NCBI GenBank assembly: GCA_036346375.1
Contig: CM070517.1
Location: 13,371,161 to 13,435,160, forward strand
Length of the DNA: 64,000 nucleotides
From: Guadua angustifolia
Taxonomy: Eukaryota > Streptophyta > Magnoliopsida > Poales > Poaceae
Reading direction: 5' to 3'
A model generated the notes under the pieces. The model saw only the letters and a program-made list of their open reading frames with translations. It made no database searches and was not told the origin of the DNA. A program made the position numbers and the translations under genes. Shown here piece after piece: positions 49,038 to 59,139 of the stretch (position 1 is its first letter; the number at the start of each line of letters is the position of its first letter).

Positions 49038-50605
49038 GAATGGTGTTTTGCTTTATCATGTGATTAATTTGGAATCTGATTAGATTGGCATGAAGGATAT
49101 CCTAAGAATTGATATAATGAATGTTAAATGATTTGATTGCCTTGTTATGAAAATGTTAGGTAATTTGATGCAAGTGCATCTCCTAGATCTGGATTAGGGG
49201 ATTGTTTGAATTACTTACTTGCATCAAGAGTATGAAATGCTATTAAAGATGTAAATGTCAAGTTATGGTATGAGCATCGCTAGAGAATGGTTCAAATTAT
49301 GAAAATGAATATTGTGACAATGAAAATAACAATTGCTATGACATGCAGATGATGATTTCCATGTGATGCACATGTTTATGTTTTTGGTCATGGTTAAGAG
49401 CAAATAATTATGATGCCATGTATGAATTGTTTATAAGAATCATTTGCATATGTGCATTCATGATGGAAGAGGCGACCCATGTTGATGTGGGCCTTTGTAC
49501 TCACACGTAGTGGCACAAAAAGTCCTACCTCGTAGTCCCATCCACAGATGGGAGCGAGTCAGTAAGAGTAGGCCCCGCCACGGGATGGTTGGGAATGAGA
49601 GGGTGTGCACTCAGCTATACCGGTATAGGCTAAAAGGATGCATTTGAGCATGGAAGCATGATTGCATTGCATTGCATAGTTAATGATAATTGCAGTTCAT
49701 GAGCTGATGGCAAGTACAGTTTGGGGATTGAGTCGTGGACTCATTCGAAGCCGTCAATTGAGGTATGAAAGATAGATAAACTGTTTTCTGAAGTTTGGGA
49801 TTCATTTAATCTGAGTTATAAGATAGCTGTGGGGTTTGTCGCTGGTTTATAGTTATTTTACTTAATGATTTCATCTAAGAATGGCGATGTTATATTATGA
49901 AGTAATTGTGTTCTTACATCTTGGGCTTATATGAAAACAAACTACTTCATTTATTTGTTGATGTCAAGTAAGTGTATTGTCACATTATGTCTTAAAGTAC
50001 TTGTAATTCAGTTGGATTGATACTTTTCATATTTGAAGCTCTTGCTGAGTCTAGGACTCACGCTTGTTTATTTATTGTTTAGGTACTTTGAAGCTGGCTC
50101 GTCGGGATGGGAATAGTAGCACGTGCACGACTTCAGTCACCACCATCTCATTTAATTAATTCGTAAAGCCTAGTTGTACCTAAGGCAGTTGTAATATGTT
50201 GTTCGTTGTGGCGAAATTTTCTAATTGCCGGTTGGATGTGTGATTGATTATCTAAGGATCTGCTAGAATGTTTCATCCTGGTTATGTGTGATTGATATAT
50301 TATCTGCAACTGTTTATTTGTCTGCTGAGTAGATGTCCTCCTTTCTAGGGAGGTCATGCCGAAATTTTGTAAATTTCAGTGGCTTAGTTTCTAAGCCGGT
50401 TTTAAGAGTTTAGGGGTTGATTTCAGTCTTTTCGTAGAGGTGTTAGATTTTATGTCTTGTTCGGTAATTCTTCGTTCCATTGAGCTTGCTTGTGGAGAAT
50501 TATTGTTTGCTGGTAACCCTCTGGATATGTGTGGGTTCGAGGTGTTACAGTCATTATTTAGGGTTTTGGTAGCTTTCGTGGTGCGTTTGGCGCCGGGGTG
50601 TTACC
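49038..50605 (+). repeat. E2 3' LTR, second part
   Basis: Matches about 26537-28136 of the first LTR. It ends GTGTTACC instead of GTGTTACA and is followed by the TSD GGATC (50606-50610) and CACTA-A sequence. Confidence 0.92.
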
Positions 50606-50850
50606 GGATCACCCTGAAAATCCTATTGATCATAATTCTCAAGTATCCCATTACACACCAAATGCTCATAAATCTCATCCCTTGGTAGTAGAGTAGTGTG
50701 CACGCATGTATAACATGGGCAATAAATCTTGGTATCTTGAGGCTTATCTTTAAATGCAAATTCAACAAACCATTCTACACCAGCAAGATATCAAGTAGAA
50801 CCTTTAGGACAGCGCAAAAGAAGCTTGATCCTTCCCAAATCCATTGTCAA
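50606..50850 (-). pseudogene. CACTA-A N-terminal transposase-associated domain
   Basis: From an ATG at 50844-50842 the minus strand encodes a domain with YLAGVEWFVEFAF, IYCPCYTC and EIYEHLVCNGILENY, the signature of the Transposase-associated domain of CACTA proteins. Reading on leftwards, the frame passes the target site and continues at 25388 in the left part, so the E2 insertion split one exon. Two stops are visible (TGA before YLAGV and a TAG after ENYDQ at the usual tryptophan). Confidence 0.82.
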
Positions 50851-51866
50851 ACTATACAAATAAATGAGTTGTTAATTCTACTATAAAAATAACACCTGCA
50901 ACCTATTTTTTAATCTTACCATTGCACAGATCTCACATTGGTTATATTTTATTTTTTTCACATTATTACATATATTTTGCTTATTTTTCTTCATCGACCT
51001 TTTCTAAGGTCAGGGATAGGGAGTCGTTGTGGATACATTTTTCAAGATGGCCGTGGTTTAGTTCTAAGGTGAGTTATTTTTCCTATGTTGTTCCACCCTG
51101 ATTAAATATTATTGGAATTACATGTGTAGAGACTAATTGATGAACAAATGTTGAATCATTATAAAAATGACTTGCTCAATGTCAAAGCATATATTGTGTT
51201 GAATAAACAAGTTGATTTATATGTGTTGTTCTCAGATGTCGGGTTGCCTTTAAAGGCCCTCCTCGCCACTAGGGCAAGATATAGACTAGTTTGTGACAAC
51301 CTTACCTCAATTTAATAGATTCAATACTTGATAGTTTAAGACCTAATCAATTTGTCAGTCAATAATAGTGCACAGGAGATATATGGACTAGCAGATGCTT
51401 ACCGAATAAAGAATCAGATAATGGCTAGAGAAGTAGATTGATTTACAGCGAAAACAGAATGAACATCAGAAGCATAAACGAATACTAGGCAGCTACCAGA
51501 CTAGTATGAATCTGATGACAGTAAGCAACCTATCACAAGTAAATGACTCCACAAATTACAGATGACTACAAATGATCTAACCAAGCATAGCATCAAGAGA
51601 AAAACTAATATGTTGTCACAAACTATCTACCATAACCCAAATCCTCATAGTTACATTATCATACATACAAGGTCCCCAAGTCAATTGACTGGCCCCTTTG
51701 CAAGAACACTTGCAAGGTCCCCAAGTCGAAATTGACTGTCTCCCTTTCTGTAAATCACCGACAGAGGGCACAAAAAGAGGAGATCAATTACTTACAGAAA
51801 GTCGAGATTAATAAACAAGAGGTGGCCAAACATCCTTTTCATACAGAATCTACAACTACAAAGTAC
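50851..51866. other. Non-coding DNA, possibly the CACTA-A 5' side
   Basis: AT-rich. It may include the CACTA-A promoter and 5' end, but no TGTAGTG terminus is seen. A diverged direct duplication (GGTCCCCAAGTC at about 51671 and 51717) is present. Nothing else recognised. Confidence 0.35.
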
Positions 51867-52147
51867 CACTACAGGATGATCCATTAGCGCAATACCGCTT
51901 CCAAAAATAATAATTAAAAGCTGACTTACCGCTTGGAAAAAGAATTTTAATTAAAAGTTGTAGTGCCGCTTGGAAAAGTAAGTTATATAAGCTGTAGTAC
52001 CGCTTTTAATGTATATACCGCTTGGAATACTTTTACAAGCAGCCGTATAGAAAGCAGTAGATATTAGAATTCCAAGCGGTCCTACTGCTTGGAATACTCG
52101 AATTCCAAGCGGTTCTACCGCTTGCGAAGACGTGTTATCCTGTAGTG
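51867..52147. mobile_element. CACTA-type MITE, 281 bp
   Basis: Terminal inverted repeats CACTACAGGATGA and CACTACAGGATAA face each other, and the TSD TAC is on both sides (51864-51866, 52148-52150). Inside, the motif ACCGCTTGGAA and its inverse recur at least six times, as subterminal transposase-binding repeats do in CACTA elements. No coding sequence. Confidence 0.9.
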
Positions 52148-52150
52148 TAC

Positions 52151-53023
52151 TCTAGATAAAATTCATACTAGTGTGACAGAACAAAGAAAACAATTAGATT
52201 AGCAGAGGGTGCATAACTCCTGAAATGCATCTACAGTATCAGGCTTTTATAAACATGCAAAGTCAAGAGTCAAATGTATATAGCAAACAAATTTAGACAG
52301 CAAGCAAACATTGGTGGATACTTAAGGTTCAGTTGAATCCACAACATTAGTTTTGGTCATCGCTAACTGTGTATTAGCATCTATTTCTGATAAAGTGAAA
52401 CATGCAGTCTTTGCATACCATGGACAATGACAATAGCATGTGGCATTTGTTCTAATGACAGCCAATGGTCATCACAAACGAAGCAAGTGCCAAGAAGACC
52501 CAAAAAAAGAATCACAACAAGAAAAATAATATTGGTATCTTGTAAATTGCCCTGAGATGAGTTAGACTAGCCGACACCACAACTTCTGATCTTCTGGTAG
52601 AAATCATGAAACCATACTGCATTCATTTTCCATCTGACAAAGGAAAGAACAAAACCATCCTGTTAAGTGTTAACATCAAACTGAAACACTCCTTGGATGG
52701 GTCTAAAACAACCAAACTAAACCACAGGTATAGACTGCAAATTGATCAACATATGCTGCACAAAAATCTGAAAACTAACAGATACAACAAACAAATGGTA
52801 GACACATAGAACTAATCAAGGCAAACAAATGACAAAACTTTGAAGCTGGCCATGTGAAAGACTAGACTGGGAATTTGAAGGTGGAAGGCCTAAAACATAT
52901 GCATATCCTAACAACACCCGGAAAGAGACAAATCCAACAATACATGCACTCGCACTATGGCACCTAATCTAATATAATCACCAGTGGTTTATACCTACAA
53001 GGAAACCAGAAAGAACTTGACCA
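52151..53023. other. Non-coding DNA
   Basis: AT-rich sequence without recognisable genes, repeats or element ends. Confidence 0.4.
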
Positions 53024-53442
53024 TGTTAGTAGTAATCCTGACTTAGTGAAAGAGTTTTGGTTGTAATCTAGTTTCTGGTTTGGAGTAGCAAAACCGAATA
53101 AAGGAAGGAGTCCAGCAAAATTACGAAGGTGTGTCGGAATAGGAGCAGTACTAGACTCGGACAGAATACTGAAACTAAGTCAGAATAGAAAGTTGTAATC
53201 AACATCTTTGTGTAATTGAAAGTCCTATAAATTGAGAAATAAACCTGCAGAATAGCAGAGCAATTGAGTTGAGAAATTCTAGTCTTTGAGACTTGATCAA
53301 ATCACAAGTTTCATCTGTTGTCTGAAGACGTTGTTTTGCAGGGGCTGAAGTTATCGCCGGAGCTTAGTCTGCAAAGCAAGTAGAGGCTGAAGGAGACTTT
53401 AGCTTTCTGCTTGCAGCAGATTCAAATTCTAGCGCGTCTACA
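53024..53442 (+). repeat. Possible solo LTR (copia-like)
   Basis: Starts TGTTAGTAG, ends GTCTACA. It has a TATA-like CCTATAAATTGAG (53226-53238) followed by a purine-rich leader with GAGCAATTGAGTTGAG. The arrangement fits a short copia-type LTR, but I cannot show a target duplication, so this is weak. Confidence 0.28.
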
Positions 53443-53669
53443 CAATTGCATATGAGTAGCAACTCCTAACAGACCTACCATACGCAATTCGAAGAACTAC
53501 AACGGAATAACCTAAAAGCTCCGCCATCAGCTAGGCCCAGCCAAAAAGGACTCAACTTGGAGGGGAATACAATTACAGACACCTCCCAAATCCAAAAAAA
53601 AATGAGGGCAACACAAGTAATGAAGTAAACCCTACACTGAATCTCGGGGGTTGGAAACAAAATCAAACA

Positions 53670-54197
53670 TCAATCACAAGTAAACCCCAGGCGCCAGGTT
53701 CCAATGTGCCAAACCATGGCTGAGCTACCCGTGATTTCTTTACCAAATGTAAAGCGCCGCAGTGGATGCGCCCGATTAATTGCCGAGGGTACTTGGAGAG
53801 GGGAGGGGAGGCTCACCTGGAGGAAGCGGAGATCAGAGACCGGCACGGGATCAGAGGAAGGCAAGAGAGGGGCGGTGTCAGGGGGAGTGGGCACGGTGGC
53901 CCGTGGGGGTGACGGGAGTAGATCTCGAGCAAAGCGATCGAACGGGGGAGGGGGGGACCGGAGACGAGACCAACGGCGCCGCGTCAAGCACGTGGTTGTC
54001 TCCGTGCTATGCCCGTGCCGTTGGCTATCCTCACGCCGACTCACCGCAGATGACGAATCACCGAAGACGACGCGTACGGGCAGCAGCGTAGCGGATCGGT
54101 ATACATACGTGCGCATCTCCGCTCTAGGTTGTTGGACGCCTGGAATCCTTTGGGCCGTGAGGGCACACCCCTGTTCGTAGATCCAATAATTAGGCAA
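53670..54197 (-). pseudogene. GC-rich first-exon-like fragment
   Basis: On the minus strand a GC-rich block contains a possible leader or first exon with a canonical donor-like CTCCAG/GTGAGC near 53813, and a CACGTG upstream at 53989. An ORF of 175 codons spans it but is proline/arginine-rich and shows no domain; the opposite strand is equally open, as expected from base composition. It may be the 5' end of a lost or distant host gene. Function unknown. Confidence 0.28.
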
Positions 54198-54223
54198 TAT
54201 TAAAATCCTAATCTGAAACGATT

Positions 54224-54296
54224 CACAGCTTGGTTGGTTAGCGCGGTGCGAAGATCAGCGCTAGGTCTTGGGTTCGAGCCCTAGCTGCTCCTTTTC
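54224..54296 (+). other. tRNA-like sequence (pseudogene or SINE head)
   Basis: A D-arm-like AGCTTGGTTGGTTAGCG (box A) is followed 30-odd bases later by GGGTTCGAGCCC (box B), the spacing of a tRNA gene, and then by TTTT. The acceptor stem does not pair well, so an intact tRNA gene is unlikely. Similarity is closest to isoleucine-type tRNAs by eye. Confidence 0.4.
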
Positions 54297-54299
54297 TAT

Positions 54300-56116
54300 T
54301 GCAAATATTTTGCTGCACATGGACACGGGTTGACTGGAAGCCTACACTTGCACACGGGAAGCCTACACGCAATCCGAAAAAACAAAGGTTCACGCCGGCA
54401 GAAACAAAAAGGTCTAATACAGATCTGGCCAAAAAAAACAAAGGGATCAGATCTACGGATGATTTTTGCAACTGTTGACAAACGTTGCCACTGGTTGCTT
54501 AACCTCACGGATGATGCTTGCAACGCTTTGCAAGCGTTGCCATCCTGTTGCTTGCAACATATAACATCATGTGTTGCTATGTATCTGTTGTTAAAGGGGT
54601 GTTTCTGTTGGTGCAGCAACGCTTATTGACATTTACTATTCCGTCTCTTTAGCACTGCAGACTAAACAAAAATAATTTTATGGCTGATAACTGAGTGCAA
54701 TCTCAAGACATACGAAATCACCACCGATAAAAACCAATGTTACTATTTCACTAACTTTTATTTCTATTTTACATACGTATACTAACAAAGCTTAATCGAC
54801 AAGACCATAAGTAGTGAAAATGAAAATTACCGATTACTATCATGAGAAATTATGATCTGGACAGCTTGTTTTCCCAACAGTACGTAGATACTATCCTGTT
54901 CATTACTAGTGCATAAAAAATATCGTAAAAGCTCAACTTATCAATACTGTTCATTTTGTTTTATTTATACAAATAATTATGAGTTCTATCAGCTAGGAAA
55001 TAACGACAATATAGCAACTAATTACTACGAATGTTAACTTTTAACTACGGCTAGAATGTAAAATTACTATCAACATGATTCTGTTTTGTGCATTGTTCTG
55101 ATACCTCTCCTGATTTCAAATGTCGATTCAGGCAAAAGTATTTTTTTAACCTGTTGCAACATTGATTTGGCTAATCATACTGCAAAACAGAAATTAGGTA
55201 TTAAAAAGATTGCTATACATTTCATGTAATGTTATGGCCTATATATAAAACGTGTTTTTATTACTATACGTAGTAACTAACACAAACATTGCCAGTGCAA
55301 CCAGTTCTATAAAAAATAAACTAAACATAACCCCACACTTTGTCATATTTAAACAATAAATTACACAGACTAACCACCAATAAAAAATCACATATTCATT
55401 AAATATTATACGATAGTTCAATATTTACAATTAATAACATGTAATATTGCTATCCATGTAATATCTAATTACTACATGTCGACACCTCTGTCTAAATGTC
55501 CAATTTTCATTCAAGTAGTAGTCTTTTTTAACCTGTCTGTGATCTTGGAATGGCTTATCATGTTGCAAGACACAATGATATGAAGAATTATAAAAAAAAT
55601 TATGGCTATTATAAAACTTAAACCTAAAATAAGTCAATACAACCGTAATCAGTTGAAATTGCATGTTTACTACGTATTCTCGCGACGTGTACATGTGCTA
55701 TATATGGGCTTTTACTACGACAGTGCATTCTGGACCTATAAACAACCAGTTACACAAATTCCGCTGGTTAATGAGGATAGGCCGGACCACGTTATGGTCA
55801 GTTACACCTAACTCACTCTGGTATATAAGTCATAACCTAGAAAAATATTTTATTTATAACTTGCTTTTCATCTAAATTCTACTAGTGCAATAACCCTATT
55901 AATCGTGCACTTCACCTTACTAATTCGATTCCTTATAATGTAAACCTTATAATACTGTATAAGCTATTTCAGCAATGAATATAATGTCCCGTCTAAATAC
56001 TAAACTTTGTAAAATCACCTTAGGATCACTCCCCAAAGTATAGGCTACCCTATTCTAAAGAAATAATCTCATTTCGTCATGCTTTGCATATAAAGCAAAA
56101 TAACCTTAAGTATTAT
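54300..56116. other. Non-coding DNA
   Basis: Mostly AT-rich. 54470-54620 has several GTTGC/GCAAC motifs, including a perfect 9-bp-arm hairpin at 54520-54540. Two diverged blocks near 55140 and 55530 (TTTTTTAACCTGT) look like an old duplication. No gene seen. Confidence 0.4.
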
Positions 56117-56229
56117 TGTAACATCCTGAAAAATAGGAAAAATAAAAATTTGAAATTTGAAAATGGAATTAAATAAAAATTTCAACTGAGACCAAGATTT
56201 TTATTTTTAAATATTATCCTTTACTTTAT

Positions 56230-57000
56230 TGTAACGACCCCCATTTTTGCAAAAATGCAAAAATGAAAATCTAGTATGCATTCAGTACTAGTCCCTGAAT
56301 CAGTAGCTAGTACGTATATTTACAATAATTGGAGTCATAACCATACATCGTAATATTCCATGTGGAAGCTAATTATACAATGTATTCATACAAATCAGAG
56401 TAAATATTCATAGTACAGGAAAAGCAAAATCTTGTTATCACTCTATGTCAAAGGATAGACATTATTGGACTTCATGATTTGAATTGTTCGTTGCTCACGA
56501 AGGACTGTGAGTATTATTTATGCTTTACTATTTCTTATCAGTCAAACTTGCTCTTACAAATTCCGTTTGCAAATGACAACTTGATTTACAAATTCAATAT
56601 CGCTTTATGCAAATGAACTACAGAAGCCTCCATTGATTTGACCTGCATTATTGTATTTTACAAATACCACATTGAGTCTTACTAAGTATAAAAGTACTCA
56701 ACCTTGCTTAATTTATTATTTTAGGTGGAAAAAATAGCGAGCCTTCGAATATTGTTTTTCGTCGCAAGATATGGGACTTTCATTGAAGTGATCTTTCTAA
56801 GGATTATGTCTTGTCAGTTGCCTGCGGGTTGGATGGGCATACTACAAGACTTTACTTTTTCTGTGCTATATATACTTTGAATTGTAAGTTTGCAATGTGC
56901 AATTAGTTTTCGCTTTAATATGTTGTATGGTTATGATTCTAATTGTTGTAAATGTGCGTACTAACTACTGATTATGGGACTAGCAGTACTGTATGCACGT
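56230..57000 (-). repeat. LTR fragment related to E1/E3
   Basis: The plus strand starts TGTAACGACCCCC and then follows the same order as the E1/E3 PBS-side LTR end: GTACTAGTCC, a loop, CTAGTAC, then AACCATACA. Only the general layout and these motifs are shared, so it is a distant family member in the same orientation. A donor/acceptor-like TTATTTTAG near 56725 matches the LTR layout seen in E2. The right boundary is uncertain. Confidence 0.45.
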
Positions 57001-57279
57001 TAGATTTCTATTTTTGCATTTTATGTAAAAATAGGGGTAGTTACACTCGTGGAACGATACTACTAATGCCTCAACTTACTAATGTGATACAATACGCTTT
57101 TCTTCCACTGCACAGCAATTGCACTTGCGTGTCAAGTTGTAACGTTAAAAACCTAATCTGTAATCTTAGATTATATGCAACGAGTTTTCTAGATTTGGAT
57201 AGATGGAAAATTATTGAAATTGCTTCCTCTTTCTGCCCATATTTCCCAACAAATTAGAAGACAAAATGGCACTACTACA

Positions 57280-57760
57280 GAATGACACATCACTATCACT
57301 GTATCTGTATCGGTTCTTAAGTTTTTCGAAAAAAACGATTGTGATAAGTAACTTTGGAGAGGTGTTAGTAATAATCAGTATCGGTTCTGAGATTATAAGT
57401 GATTGTGATGTAGCACGGGAACATCCGAATCGGTTCTCTACTAAAAAGTGATAGTGATGTGCACGATCATCACTATCGGTTCTTTTCATAGAAGTGATAG
57501 TGATGTGCACGTGATCATCACTATCACTTCTATAAAAAGAACCGATTCGATGACCGTGAACATCAAGATCACTTTTAGTAGAAAACCGATTCGATGTGCA
57601 CATGGTTATCACTATCATTCTTTTTATAGAAGCGATAGTGATAACAATTACATCACTATCACTTGTTGAAAAGAACCGATTCGATGTGCTTGTGCTTATG
57701 TCTAAAGTGATGGTCGTGCACATCAAGATCGCTTTTGAAAAGAACCGATTCTGATGTGCC
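57280..57760. repeat. CACTA-B 5' subterminal palindromic repeats
   Basis: Repeats of ATCACTATC, a short spacer containing CGGTTCTTTT, and GATAGTGAT: each unit is an inverted repeat able to form a hairpin. Several are joined by GATGTGCACG-type links. In En/Spm, subterminal repeats bind the regulator TNPA; the same role is inferred. Confidence 0.8.
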
Positions 57761-57769
57761 TCGCTAGGT

Positions 57770-57777
57770 TATATATA
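57770..57777 (+). promoter_or_regulatory. CACTA-B TATA box
   Basis: TATATATA sits just after the last subterminal repeat, followed by a GC-rich leader (CCGCCGCCACCCGAG). This is the usual promoter position in CACTA elements. Confidence 0.5.
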
Positions 57778-58297
57778 CCACTCGCACTGAACTCTTCTCT
57801 GTTTTTGCTCCAGAGGAGATTTCTCCGCCGCCACCCGAGAAAATAGCTCATATTGTGTGGGTGGAAGCAATAGTTGGGTGAGAAAATTTGAAGTCCTCAT
57901 GGGTGGGTATTAAGAGGGCAAAATTGAAACCCTATCTTGAGGAGATTCCCCTCTTTTTGCTCTCTATTGCGGTTTTCTTCAAAATGTGAGCAGCAATTCT
58001 TTCAACCCTTCAATTTTGCTCGTAATTTCAATATGTCATCAATAAAGTTTAGGTTGCACCGAATTGTGTACGTGCTTTCAGATTTCACACTCTTTATTTG
58101 ACAAGCGCATATCTATTTATTTTTGTAGTGCGATCTCCTGCTTATATATATGGAATTATTATTGCTATCATGTGGTAATCATTATTAGAGTTTAGGCGGC
58201 GTAACCTATGTCTCCTGCTCGAGGGTGCTTACTTATAAATATGCTGAACGAAAGGGCATATTTATAAGCGGCGCCTCAATTGTCCACGTTTTTGATA

Positions 58298-58501
58298 ATT
58301 CGAGGATATATGGTTCGAGCAAGTTCTCGTATGTGTTGTACAACCAGAGTAGATTTGGTAGCGTCTCTCCGGTGTTCTCCGGATACACACCCTCTTAACT
58401 TTGTTGTCGAGACGTGTATCCGGAGAACAATGGGAGATGTCACCAAATTTTCTCTGAGTTGTACAACGGCTTAGAACTTGCTCAACCATATATCCTCGAA
58501 T
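58298..58501. repeat. 204-nt imperfect inverted repeat
   Basis: ATTCGAGGATATATGGTT at 58298 pairs with AACCATATATCCTCGAAT ending at 58501. The arms stay aligned for about 95 bases (GTTGTACAAC, ATTTGGT, GTTCTCCGGATACAC) around a loop near TTAACTTTGTTG. The arms are about 80 percent similar by eye. It lies in the leader/intron region of CACTA-B. Confidence 0.85.
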
Positions 58502-58840
58502 GGGATTAGGACCTAACCTATGTAGAGATTAGGAGTCATCGTTGGTACCCTTGATTTGTTTCATAGTAGAAAGATTTGCAAGCTAATGCACTAGCTATAT
58601 AATTAGATTATTTGATATCGTTGTTGATGTTAAAATTTATGTCTCTTATGAAGGAATTGGCGGAAGCTTTAAACCGTGGAAGAAGCTAGGTATCGATCGT
58701 GAGTACATTTATATATCTTGGAACCTGTCCACTATTTTGCAAAGGTAATATTAATTGAAATGATGTCTCAATATTTAAAATAGCTATAGCTAGTTGTCGC
58801 CTAGTTTTTCCTTAATTTATTGTGCGAAATTTAATTGCAG

Positions 58841-59135
58841 ATGGACCGTGAGGAATGGATGTATCGTAAAAGCCGTGTGAGTGCTGAATTTCAGAGGGTG
58901 TTAAGGAGTTCAAAAAATTGCGTAAGATCGACATGGTGAGGAGGGTGTAAACTTCATATATTGTCCTTGCATTGATTGCACCAACTGAGGAGATTTAACA
59001 ACTCATCTCAAATTGAGGACCACCGATTTGACGTGGCTTCGTGAGGAATTACACATGTTGGATCCATCACGGGAGGCGGTAGTACCACTCCAATATGCAA
59101 CGAAGATACGGTGGAACCGGATGACGAGTTGCGAT
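58841..59135 (+). pseudogene. CACTA-B Transposase-associated domain
   Basis: ATG at 58841 follows directly on TTAATTGCAG, a good 3' splice site. It encodes MDREEWMYRKSRVSAEFQ, then after a frame change KEFKKLRKID, and IYCPCIDCTN, the cysteine motif of the domain. A stop follows the motif. N-terminal accessory region of CACTA transposases. Confidence 0.75.
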
Positions 59136-59139
59136 CGAT

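Larger units (their letters stand above)
25394..50605 (+). mobile_element. E2: LTR retrotransposon without coding capacity, interrupted by E3
   Basis: LTRs at 25394-28136 and at 32189-33327 joined to 49038-50605. Both start TGTAATGCTCTG; the first ends GGTGTTACA and the second shows TTACC, a one-base change. PBS and polypurine tract are present, and the TSD GGATC is perfect (25389-25393, 50606-50610). The internal 4.05 kb has no gag or pol. This fits a large retrotransposon derivative that would depend on another element for proteins. Confidence 0.93.

Noticed and set aside
53024..53442. Complete copia solo LTR with target duplication
   Set aside because: TG and CA ends fit, but no matching 5-bp duplication could be found, so it is listed only as possible.
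54520..54540. Hairpin with 9-bp arms as a terminator or RNA gene
   Set aside because: In a plant nuclear context a lone short palindrome amid GTTGC repeats has no support as a terminator or gene.
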